Origin: Candidatus Pacearchaeota archaeon
Lineage (GTDB): Archaea; Nanobdellota; Nanobdellia; Pacearchaeales; GW2011-AR1
NCBI GenBank assembly: GCA_017609795.1
Contig: JAFCDH010000020.1
Coordinates: forward strand, 12,523-25,147
Length of the DNA: 12,625 nucleotides
Direction: 5' to 3'
Positions 5,870 through 11,549 of this stretch are shown in pieces. The position numbers and the translations under genes were made by a program. Numbering within the stretch: position 1 is the first letter of the stretch; each line of letters opens with the position of its first letter. Below the pieces are notes generated by a model. The model had not been told where the DNA came from. It was given only the letters and a program-made list of their open reading frames with translations, and made no database searches.

Positions 5870-6154
5870 TTAGAATTTCCATGCAGAATGCCCAAATTGT
5901 ACAATTAAATCAACCCCTAATTTTTCAACTTCTAAAGGAATATCACAAGCACCAAAACAATCTCCTAACCAGATAAAACACTGACAATCACTTTGCTTCT
6001 CAATCTCTTTACAAACAACATTAGAATAAGGCTTCAAACCTTCTGGAAACTGAAGCAAAACCCTCTTAGCCTTTTTATTTAAAATAATTCTAACTATTTT
6101 ATTAATTTCTAAGTCATATATTTCATTTATTTCTAAAATTGTTTTGTTTTGCAT
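5870..6154 (-). pseudogene. dph2: Diphthamide synthase Dph2 N-terminal fragment (truncated or split)
   Basis: The 94 residues match the first domain of archaeal Dph2: VLLQFPEGLKPYS, then GDCFGACDIPLE containing the first cluster cysteine, then DLIVQFGHS. Dph2 is normally ~320-350 residues; its three domains each give one cysteine to the [4Fe-4S] cluster that cleaves S-adenosylmethionine to modify a histidine of elongation factor 2. This version stops six codons after the QFGHS histidine, so domains two and three and two of the three cysteines are missing. I see no matching sequence in the 136 bp downstream. The reading frame is clean and a well-placed TATA box precedes it, so it may still be expressed. 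It is either a decayed gene, a rearrangement break, or one half of a split enzyme encoded elsewhere. Confidence 0.72.
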
Positions 6155-6176
6155 TTTATATTTTAATTTCTGGAAT

Positions 6177-6184
6177 CTTATAAG
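6177..6184 (-). promoter_or_regulatory. TATA box of the Dph2 fragment, leaderless spacing
   Basis: The palindrome CTTATAAG is centred 26 bp before the minus-strand ATG at 6154, the spacing expected if transcription begins at the start codon. This suggests that the truncated gene is still transcribed. Confidence 0.5.
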
Positions 6185-6335
6185 CTTTATTAAGCTACGC
6201 CCTAAATAAATAAAATCTTTTTTATATTTTTAAGCTATTCATCTTCAAAAATCTAAGTTTTATGAGATATAAGTATTTTATTCATACTCCATTTATTTGG
6301 TCATTTTTTTACATATCCCACACAATAACAACATT

Positions 6336-6343
6336 TTTATATC
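6336..6343 (+). promoter_or_regulatory. TATA box of the 6364 gene, leaderless spacing
   Basis: TTTATATC is centred about 24-25 bp before ATG 6364, with no Shine-Dalgarno site in between, as for leaderless archaeal transcripts. Confidence 0.5.
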
Positions 6344-6363
6344 TTAGCTTTTAAATCTTTTAA

Positions 6364-6744
6364 ATGAGAATTGAAAAAATTACAAAAAAAATAGAACAAG
6401 AGTTAAATTTAGCTAAAGGATTACAAAACATAAATCTTCATATACCTAAAGATTTTTCAAATGAAAAAGACAATCCTTATATTGAATTTAAAGTTCAAAA
6501 TGAAAAGGCTGGAAAAAGGGCTTCTAAATTATATTCAAAATGGAGTAAAATAATTAGAAAAAACTATCCAGAAATCACAGTAGAATACAACAATCCTCAT
6601 CCTTTCCATAATAATGATTATCTTAGAAGAATTATAATCAGTATTAATAAAATAAGAGACCCCAGAGATAAAAAAGAATTATTAACCAAAGCTGCAGAAT
6701 GTTTTTACCAAATTCTTAAAAGTGAAATCAAATATCAGAAGTAA
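6364..6744 (+). CDS. Conserved-looking small protein, family not recognised
   Basis: I do not recognise this 126-residue protein. It starts with a basic amphipathic helix (KITKKIEQELNLAKGL), then shows alternating strand-like and helix-like stretches. YIEFKVQNEKAGKRASKLYSKWSKIIRKNYPEITVEYNNPHPF is followed by LRRIIISINK and a C-terminal helix with one cysteine. The net charge is strongly positive, with no membrane segment and no cysteine pair, so it is probably cytoplasmic and could bind RNA. Its loose alpha/beta pattern vaguely recalls the thioredoxin-like L51/S25/CI-B8 proteins, but that is only an impression. A TATA box at leaderless spacing and codon use like its neighbours support a real gene. 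It lies 90 bp before aIF5B on the same strand, with its own promoter. Confidence 0.65.
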   Translation: MRIEKITKKIEQELNLAKGLQNINLHIPKDFSNEKDNPYIEFKVQNEKAGKRASKLYSKWSKIIRKNYPEITVEYNNPHPFHNNDYLRRIIISINKIRDPRDKKELLTKAAECFYQILKSEIKYQK

Positions 6745-6805
6745 AATTACTTATAATCTCTATAATTAATATTCTTAAAAAACACTAAAATAACCACCCA
6801 AAAAC

Positions 6806-6813
6806 CTTTAAAA
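6806..6813 (+). promoter_or_regulatory. TATA box of aIF5B, leaderless spacing
   Basis: CTTTAAAA within AAAACCTTTAAAACCC is centred about 25 bp before ATG 6835; the AAAACC just upstream could serve as the BRE. Nearly the same string occurs at 8573-8587 and 9197-9213, directly after the next two stop codons, so it seems to be the house promoter of this translation block. Confidence 0.6.
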
Positions 6814-6834
6814 CCCTTCTTAATTGATTGTCAT

Positions 6835-8568
6835 ATGACAATCAGACAACCAATAGTAACAGTAGCAGGTCATGTTGACCATGGAAAAACAACTATACTT
6901 GATAGTATAAGAAAAACAGGAGTTCAAGAAACAGAAGCAGGAGGAATAACTCAAAAGATATCATTTACAAAAGTTCCAATTGAAAATATCAAAAAAAGAT
7001 GTAAAGAAATACAAGAAAAAAAAATTAAATTAGACATACCAGGATTCTTATTTATAGATACTCCAGGACATGCAGCATTTTCAAACTTAAGAAAAAGAGG
7101 AGGAAGTTTAGCAGATTTAGCTATTTTAGTTATAGATATAAATGAAGGAATAATGCCTCAAACAAAAGAAGTTATTGAAATCTTAAAAATAAACAAAACT
7201 CCTTTTATAATTGCATTAAATAAATTAGATAATATTTCAGGGTGGAGAAGACAAGATGAAAATTTAATAAATAGTATTAAAATGCAATCAACAAATACAA
7301 AACAGCAATTTCAAGAAAAACTTTTAACAATAATTAGTGCTCTTCATTATCATGGATTTAATGCCAAACCTTTTTATGAAATAACAGATTTTAAATCTCA
7401 ATTAGCATTGGTCCCATGTTCAGGAAAAACAGGAGAAGGAATTAATGAATTAATAATGACTTTATGTGGGATAAGCCAAAAATTCTTAAAAAAACAACTT
7501 AGACTTAAAAAAGATGCAAAAGGAGTTATCTTAGAAATTAAAAAAGAAAAATCAATGCAATATATTGAAGCAATATTATATGACGGTTCTTTATCAGTTA
7601 AAAAGGAAATAGCAATTGCAAGTTTTAATGAACCAATCATCACAAAAATCCGTGTATTAGAGGAAATCCTACCTATATCAAATAAATTCAAACCTGCTTC
7701 TGAAATTTATGCTGCTAATGGGATAAGAATGCAATTAATTAATTCAAAAGAAATACTTCCAGGAATGCCATTTACAATATATAAAAATAATTTACAAGAA
7801 ATAAAAAAACAATTTGAAAAAGAAGTTAGTGAAAAAATAAAAACAGACAAACAAGGGATAATAATAAAAGCAGATTCTTTAGGAAGTTTAGAAGCTTTAA
7901 TAACAATGTTAAAACAGAAAAAAATTCAAATAATAAAAGCAGGTATTGGAAAAATTAATAAAAAAGATATAATTTCTGCTCAAACTAATTTAAAACAAAA
8001 TCCAGAAAATGCAATAATTCTTGGATTTAACACAGAAGAAGATGAAGAAGTTAAAGAAATGAAAAAACAAGACATTAAAATCATAACACAAGAAGTTATT
8101 TACAAACTAATAGAAAACCTACTCAAGTATCAAGAAGAAAAAAGGAATGAGCTTAAAAGAGAAAAAATCACAGGATTAGCACCAATTTGCAAGCTTAAGA
8201 TTCTTCCACAATATGTCTTTCATAATAGCAATCCTGCTGTTTTTGGGATTAAAGTTGAAACAGGAAAAATAAAACCAAAAACTCCTTTAATTAATTCACA
8301 AGGAAAATCAATTGCAAAAATAAAGGCAATTCAAGATAAAAATCAAAAGATTGAACAAGCAATAGAAAATCAAGAAGTTGCAATCTCTCTTCCAGGAATA
8401 ATGTTTGACAGACAATTAGCAGATGAAACTTATCTGTATTCAGATATTTCAGAACCCCAATTCAGACAATTCAAAAACAACAAGACTTTACTAACACAAA
8501 ATGAAATCCAAACTCTGCAAGAAATAGCTCAAATTAAAAGAAAAGAAAAAGTTACTTGGGGTGTTTGA
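6835..8568 (+). CDS. infB: Translation initiation factor aIF5B (IF-2 family GTPase)
   Basis: This 577-residue GTPase matches the archaeal aIF5B length. G motifs are GHVDHGKTT (12-20), GGITQ (36-40), DTPGH (75-79), NKLD (129-132) and SGKTGEG from 196. The insertion after the NKLD motif (WRRQ to FYEITDF) and the switch region IPGFLFIDTPGHAAFSNLRKRGGSLAD are typical of eukaryotic/archaeal IF5B and separate it from bacterial IF-2. Domains II to IV follow, including VILEIKKEKSMQYIEAILYDG and IIIKADSLGSLEAL. It ends FKNNKTLLTQNEIQTLQEIAQIKRK, as in the archaeal C-terminal domain. It acts in the cytoplasm to join ribosomal subunits and position the initiator tRNA. It heads the aIF5B-eS6-aIF2 gamma block, a gene neighbourhood known in archaea. 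Confidence 0.96.
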   Translation: MTIRQPIVTVAGHVDHGKTTILDSIRKTGVQETEAGGITQKISFTKVPIENIKKRCKEIQEKKIKLDIPGFLFIDTPGHAAFSNLRKRGGSLADLAILVIDINEGIMPQTKEVIEILKINKTPFIIALNKLDNISGWRRQDENLINSIKMQSTNTKQQFQEKLLTIISALHYHGFNAKPFYEITDFKSQLALVPCSGKTGEGINELIMTLCGISQKFLKKQLRLKKDAKGVILEIKKEKSMQYIEAILYDGSLSVKKEIAIASFNEPIITKIRVLEEILPISNKFKPASEIYAANGIRMQLINSKEILPGMPFTIYKNNLQEIKKQFEKEVSEKIKTDKQGIIIKADSLGSLEALITMLKQKKIQIIKAGIGKINKKDIISAQTNLKQNPENAIILGFNTEEDEEVKEMKKQDIKIITQEVIYKLIENLLKYQEEKRNELKREKITGLAPICKLKILPQYVFHNSNPAVFGIKVETGKIKPKTPLINSQGKSIAKIKAIQDKNQKIEQAIENQEVAISLPGIMFDRQLADETYLYSDISEPQFRQFKNNKTLLTQNEIQTLQEIAQIKRKEKVTWGV

Positions 8569-8576
8569 TCAAAAAC

Positions 8577-8584
8577 CTTTAAAA
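8577..8584 (+). promoter_or_regulatory. TATA-like box after aIF5B, predicted promoter of the eS6 leader
   Basis: CTTTAAAA in AAAAACCTTTAAAAACCC begins within 9 bp of the aIF5B stop and copies the aIF5B promoter string. If it fires at the usual ~26 bp, transcription would start near 8607 and leave a leader of about 115 nt before eS6, unlike the leaderless genes elsewhere. A nearer start from the AT-rich TTAAAATT at 8688-8695 is also possible. Confidence 0.4.
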
Positions 8585-8620
8585 ACCCGATTTATTATGA
8601 GATATTAATAATAAACCTAT

Positions 8621-8668
8621 ATCTTATAATCATATGAGGATATACAAAGGATAAGATTAAGCTACTCA
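8621..8668 (+). promoter_or_regulatory. Leader element before eS6: inverted repeat plus TAAGCTACTCA
   Basis: ATCTTAT (8621-8627) and ATAAGAT (8651-8657) form a perfect 7-bp inverted repeat around a 23-nt loop, directly followed by TAAGCTACTCA (8658-8668). A related arrangement occurs before aIF2 gamma (9245-9310), and ATAAGATTAAGCTA recurs exactly at 10712-10725. It may be an RNA leader structure or a protein-binding site; nothing else in the 153-bp gap is recognisable. Confidence 0.4.
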
Positions 8669-8721
8669 TTAAATAACATAATATTCATTAAAATTCCAGT
8701 TAAATAATACAAAACAAAAAA

Positions 8722-9195
8722 ATGCCCTTTAAAATAAACATATCCCACAAAGGAAAAACATTAAAAATAGAAACAGAATCAGAAGTTATAGTTGGAAAAA
8801 AAATAGGAGAAACAATCAAAGGAGAAGATATAAGCAACCAGCTTGATGGATATGAATTAGAAATAACAGGCACATCAGATATTTCTGGAATCCCAGGATT
8901 TAAAGGATTAGAAGGCTCTGCATATCACAGAAGATTATTAACCTATGGCCCTGGAATGAAAAACAAAAAAAAAGGAATTAGATTAAGAAAAACACAAAGA
9001 GGAGAAGAAATCTCATTAAAAACTTCTCAAATAAATACAAAAATCATCAAACAAGGAAATAAAAAGTTTGATGATTTATTAGCTCCTAAAACAGAGGAAG
9101 CTCCTAAAAAAGAGATTAAACAAGAAACACCTCAAAAAGAAGAAAAACCAATTGAAGAAGAAAAGGAAGAAGTGAAAAAGAAAAAAGAAGAATAA
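8722..9195 (+). CDS. rps6e: Small-subunit ribosomal protein eS6 (S6e) with Lys/Glu-rich tail
   Basis: The 157-residue protein carries the S6e signature: KINISHKGKTLKIE, then VGKKIGETIKGE, GYELEITGTSDISGIPGFKGLEG, the basic RRLLTYGPGMK, and KKKGIRLRKTQRGEEIS with the NTKIIKQG that follows. Archaeal S6e is usually ~125-130 residues. Here the last ~35 residues form a low-complexity tail of alternating Lys and Glu with Pro and Gln (KEEKPIEEEKEE), probably disordered and exposed at the subunit surface. It is a component of the 30S subunit. It lies between aIF5B and aIF2 gamma, all on the same strand, but each gene is separated by a 150-200-bp gap with a promoter-like box, so they may be separate transcripts. 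Confidence 0.95.
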   Translation: MPFKINISHKGKTLKIETESEVIVGKKIGETIKGEDISNQLDGYELEITGTSDISGIPGFKGLEGSAYHRRLLTYGPGMKNKKKGIRLRKTQRGEEISLKTSQINTKIIKQGNKKFDDLLAPKTEEAPKKEIKQETPQKEEKPIEEEKEEVKKKKEE

Positions 9196-9199
9196 ATAA

Positions 9200-9207
9200 C
9201 TTTAAAA
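9200..9207 (+). promoter_or_regulatory. TATA-like box after eS6, predicted promoter of the aIF2 gamma leader
   Basis: CTTTAAAA lies in AATAACTTTAAAAAACCC, starting 4 bp after the eS6 stop, and matches the boxes after aIF5B and before aIF5B. Firing at ~26 bp would start RNA near 9230 and give a ~170-nt leader for aIF2 gamma. AAATATAAG at 9380-9388 is a closer candidate, but its centre is only ~18 bp from the ATG. Confidence 0.4.
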
Positions 9208-9244
9208 AACCCTTACTATTTCTAATTTAAACTAATATCAGTAC

Positions 9245-9290
9245 CTTATAAGCATAAGACGAGATGCTTTACTAAAGAGTAAGATATTTA
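9245..9290 (+). promoter_or_regulatory. Leader element before aIF2 gamma related to the eS6 leader
   Basis: CTTATAAGCATAAGACGAGATGC is followed by a small hairpin (TTACT at 9269-9273, AAAG loop, AGTAA at 9278-9282) and TAAGAT (9280-9285). The order CTTATAA, CATA-GA, AGG/AGA, TAAGAT, then a TAARCTAYTCA copy matches 8623-8668 before eS6. GCAT...ATGC can pair as an additional stem. No C/D-box or tRNA features are present. Confidence 0.35.
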
Positions 9291-9299
9291 AACTAAGCT

Positions 9300-9380
9300 T
9301 AAACTATTCAGATTAAGATAAAGCTACTCAATTTAGCAAACTTAAGCTATTCAGATAATCTCTCCTAATTAAGCCTATCA
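9300..9380 (+). repeat. Tandem degenerate copies of TAAGCTATTCA before aIF2 gamma
   Basis: Copies stand at 9300-9310 (TAAACTATTCA), 9320-9330 (AAAGCTACTCA), 9343-9353 (TAAGCTATTCA, followed by G) and a weak fourth at 9370-9380 (TAAGCCTATCA). Spacings are 20, 23 and 27 bp, close to two helical turns for the first two intervals, so a DNA-binding protein could occupy one face. The same 11-mer appears singly in other gaps of the window. Confidence 0.45.
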
Positions 9381-9401
9381 AATATAAGTTAAAAATAAAA
9401 C

Positions 9402-10574
9402 ATGGAAAAACAACAAAACATAGAAACACTTGACATGCTAAACATAGGAATGGTTGGTCATATTGACCATGGAAAAACCACTTTATTACATAAGCTTACT
9501 GGAAAGTTTGCAGATACACATTCAGAAGAACTTAAAAGAGGAATAACAATAAAATTAGGTTATGCAGACACTATTCTTAAACAAAAAAGAAAAAAACGCT
9601 ACATAAGTTTTGTAGATTGTCCAGGACATGAAATGCTTATGGCAACAATGTTATCAGGAGCAGCTTTAATTGATGTTGCAATTTTAGTAATAGCAGCAAA
9701 TGAAGGAATAAAACCTCAGACAAGAGAACACTTAATTGCACTTCAAGCAAAAGGAGTTAATAATATTATTATTGTTCAAAATAAAATTGATTTAGTAGAT
9801 AAAAAACAAGCTTTAGAAAACTATAAATCAATAAAAGAGTTTATCAAAGGAACTATAGCAGAAAATTCCAAAATAATTCCAGTTTCTGCACAACAAGGAA
9901 TTAATATTCAAAAAATTAAAGAAATTCTTTTAGAAATACCAATACCAAAAAGAGATACAAAAACAGAACCAGAATTTTTAATTGCAAGAAGTTTTGATAT
10001 TAATAAACCAGGAACCAAAATAAATAATCTTCATGGAGGGGTTTTAGCAGGAATTCTTAAAAAAGGAATTATTAAGATAAATGATGAAATAGAAATCAAA
10101 CCAGGAATAACAGAAAAACATGCTAATAAGATTTCATACAAACCAATTAAAACAAAAATAATCTCTATTTATAGAGGGAATTATCCAATAAAACAAGCAA
10201 CCCCTGGAGGAAGTTTAGCTTTTGAAACAGAATTAGATAATATATTAACAAAAACTGATTCTTTATCAGGATGTTTAGCATCAAAACCAGATAACCTTCC
10301 AGAAATTTCAAACACAATAAAACTAAAATATAACTTATTTAAAGAATTAGTTGGAGAAGAAAAAACAGCAAAAATACAAGATCTTAACCTTTCAGAAATG
10401 ATAATGCTGTCAATCAACACAACAACAACAGTAGGAAAAATCACAAAAATAAAAAACAAGGAGATTGAACTTTTATTAAAAATCCCTGTTGTTCCAATTA
10501 AAGGAGATAGTGTTGGATTAGCAAGAAACATCCATTCTCACTGGAGATTAATAGGATTTGGTGAAATTTTATAA
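9402..10574 (+). CDS. eif2g: Translation initiation factor aIF2, gamma subunit, lacking the zinc knuckle
   Basis: This 390-residue GTPase brings initiator Met-tRNA to the small subunit as part of the aIF2 heterotrimer. G motifs are GHIDHGKTT (19-27), RGITIKLGYAD (46-56), DCPGH (72-76), NKID (127-130) and SAQ (162-164). Signature stretches of the gamma subunit follow: IARSFDINKPGT, LHGGVLAGILKKG, and VGLARN near the end. In most archaeal and eukaryotic gamma subunits a cysteine-bearing knuckle sits between GYAD and SFVDCPGH. Here only ten basic residues (57-66, with KQKRKKR) remain and no cysteine is present there. The alpha and beta partners are not in the window. The Gly-Ile-Thr and switch II residues are intact, so GTPase function is expected. 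Confidence 0.95.
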   Translation: MEKQQNIETLDMLNIGMVGHIDHGKTTLLHKLTGKFADTHSEELKRGITIKLGYADTILKQKRKKRYISFVDCPGHEMLMATMLSGAALIDVAILVIAANEGIKPQTREHLIALQAKGVNNIIIVQNKIDLVDKKQALENYKSIKEFIKGTIAENSKIIPVSAQQGINIQKIKEILLEIPIPKRDTKTEPEFLIARSFDINKPGTKINNLHGGVLAGILKKGIIKINDEIEIKPGITEKHANKISYKPIKTKIISIYRGNYPIKQATPGGSLAFETELDNILTKTDSLSGCLASKPDNLPEISNTIKLKYNLFKELVGEEKTAKIQDLNLSEMIMLSINTTTTVGKITKIKNKEIELLLKIPVVPIKGDSVGLARNIHSHWRLIGFGEIL

Positions 10575-10627
10575 TAAAAGCTATAAAAGATGCTTTAGAA
10601 GAAAAATTAAATAAATAAAAACCAATA

Positions 10628-10655
10628 CCCAAAAAAATCTTAAGGATTTTTTGGG
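10628..10655 (+). terminator. Hairpin 1 of a tandem pair, possible terminator between convergent genes
   Basis: CCCAAAAAA pairs with TTTTTTGGG across an ATCTTAAGGA centre, giving a 9-bp stem in a 28-nt unit. It lies 54 bp after the aIF2 gamma stop and faces the convergent minus-strand gene, so a bidirectional terminator is a reasonable guess. It abuts hairpin 2 with no spacer. Confidence 0.5.
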
Positions 10656-10683
10656 CCCAGAAAATTTTTGAAATTTTCTTGGG
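10656..10683 (+). terminator. Hairpin 2 of a tandem pair, possible terminator between convergent genes
   Basis: CCCAGAAAATTT pairs with AAATTTTCTTGGG (one bulged base) around a TTG loop, giving a 12-bp stem in a 28-nt unit. The junction with hairpin 1 reads GGGCCC. Its arms can also pair in part with those of hairpin 1 (CCCAA with TTGGG), so alternative folds exist. Confidence 0.5.
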
Positions 10684-10804
10684 TCTTAATGAATATAAAG
10701 AAATGCAAATTATAAGATTAAGCTAAACAAATCATCTCCAAAGCTAATAAAATTTATAAGATATAAGTTAATTGTCTATTACGTATAAAATCAAAAAACC
10801 ACAC
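10684..10804 (+). other. Intergenic remainder between aIF2 gamma and the minus-strand gene
   Basis: The gap downstream of the hairpins holds TATAAGATTAAGCTA (10711-10725), a 14-base exact match (from 10712) to the eS6 leader, and an unpaired TTATAAGATATAAG at 10755-10768. No coding sequence or RNA gene was recognised. Confidence 0.35.
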
Positions 10805-11479
10805 TTAATTCCTACCAAAATACTCAAAACCTTCAAAATCTTCTCTCTCTTCCATTGTTTCTAACCTACCATTAACAATTCTTTTAATTGCTTTACTACA
10901 AGCTAAAAATCCATTATAAGATTTTTTACCTTTTTGTTTTTTATTGGTCAAATGACCATACTCTAAATACAAATTAAATACTTCTGCAAAATTCTCATTA
11001 AAATAAGATTTAAATTTTTTTAATTCAAAATAATCAGGATTAATTTTATTCATATTTATAGAGTTAAGAAGAGATTGAGCACAACTCCATTTTTTTTTAA
11101 AAATTCCTTCTAATTCTCTTATTCTTCTTCTCTTATCATAAGCAGAAATCCATTCTAAATCCTCTTTATAAAAGAACCCCTCTATACTTATTTTTCCTTC
11201 TAATATTTTTAAATCATCTAAATTATTAACTCCTAATTCAATTAAAAATTCGTTAATAGAATCTAAATCATAAAATCTAAAAAAATAAGTTTTTTTATCT
11301 GGTTTTATTAAAGATAATGTTAATTCTTTCCTATAACAATCATAATCAAAATCTCCTAATTTTAAAGAAAAAGCCATAAGTTTACGAGGAGCATTTTTAA
11401 AAAATAATTTTCTTCTGTCTTTAATTTTTTCTGTTCTATACCATCCTTCTCCAATCATATGCATTGAATAAGCTTTCAT
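10805..11479 (-). CDS. Unrecognised 224-residue protein
   Basis: I cannot assign this protein to a family. It is Lys/Phe/Tyr-rich with no membrane segment or signal peptide. The N-terminal third (GEGWYRTEKIKDRRKLFFKN, then LSLIKPDKKTYFFRFYDLDSINEFLIELG) looks alpha/beta. The middle is basic and helical (AYDKRRRIRELEGIFKKKW), and the C-terminal third resembles a helical bundle ending with acidic MEEREDFEGFEYFG. The basic helix suggests nucleic-acid contact (inference only). The start at 11479 is supported by a TATA box 26 bp upstream at leaderless spacing; ATGs at codons 6 and 8 are alternatives. It is divergent from the gene at 11550, sharing a 70-bp promoter region, and convergent with aIF2 gamma. 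Base composition matches the neighbours, so no sign of recent transfer is visible. Confidence 0.75.
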   Translation of the reverse strand: MKAYSMHMIGEGWYRTEKIKDRRKLFFKNAPRKLMAFSLKLGDFDYDCYRKELTLSLIKPDKKTYFFRFYDLDSINEFLIELGVNNLDDLKILEGKISIEGFFYKEDLEWISAYDKRRRIRELEGIFKKKWSCAQSLLNSINMNKINPDYFELKKFKSYFNENFAEVFNLYLEYGHLTNKKQKGKKSYNGFLACSKAIKRIVNGRLETMEEREDFEGFEYFGRN

Positions 11480-11501
11480 AAATCAGACTAATCTTTGTCT
11501 T

Positions 11502-11509
11502 TTTTAAAG
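11502..11509 (-). promoter_or_regulatory. TATA box of the 10805-11479 gene, leaderless spacing
   Basis: On the minus strand this reads CTTTAAAA, the same box as before aIF5B. It is centred 26 bp before the minus-strand ATG at 11479. It sits about 19 bp from the plus-strand box of the divergent gene, so the two promoters may compete. Confidence 0.55.
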
Positions 11510-11520
11510 ATTTCTAAAGC

Positions 11521-11528
11521 CTTTTAAA
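11521..11528 (+). promoter_or_regulatory. TATA box of the cysteine-rich gene, leaderless spacing
   Basis: CTTTTAAA is centred about 25 bp before ATG 11550 with no Shine-Dalgarno site between, as for the other leaderless genes here. Confidence 0.55.
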
Positions 11529-11549
11529 CTATAAAACATTATAATAATT

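Larger units (their letters stand above)
6155..6363 (+). other. Divergent intergenic region
   Basis: This 209-bp gap separates the Dph2 fragment from the plus-strand gene at 6364. It holds their two promoters and one exact TAAGCTATTCA (6231-6241), plus a partial copy (TAAGCTACGC, 6191-6200). A 30-codon ORF (6262-6354), rich in Phe, Tyr and Thr, was judged non-coding. No RNA gene is recognisable. Confidence 0.4.

Noticed and set aside
6262..6354. 30-codon plus-strand ORF between the Dph2 fragment and the 6364 gene
   Set aside because: It has aromatic-rich low-quality composition and no ribosome binding site, and it overlaps the promoter of the following gene; probably chance.
8607..8721. C/D-box small RNA in the eS6 or aIF2 gamma leaders
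   Set aside because: There are AUGA-like strings but no CUGA D box and no paired C'/D' boxes in either leader.
9300..9380. CRISPR-like array
   Set aside because: Repeat units are only 11 bp, degenerate and 20-27 bp apart; no cas genes and no spacers of constant length.
10565..10618. Short open frame after aIF2 gamma reading IKAIKDALEEKLNK
   Set aside because: It looks protein-like but has no start codon and only ~17 codons; it could be a relic, but cannot be supported.
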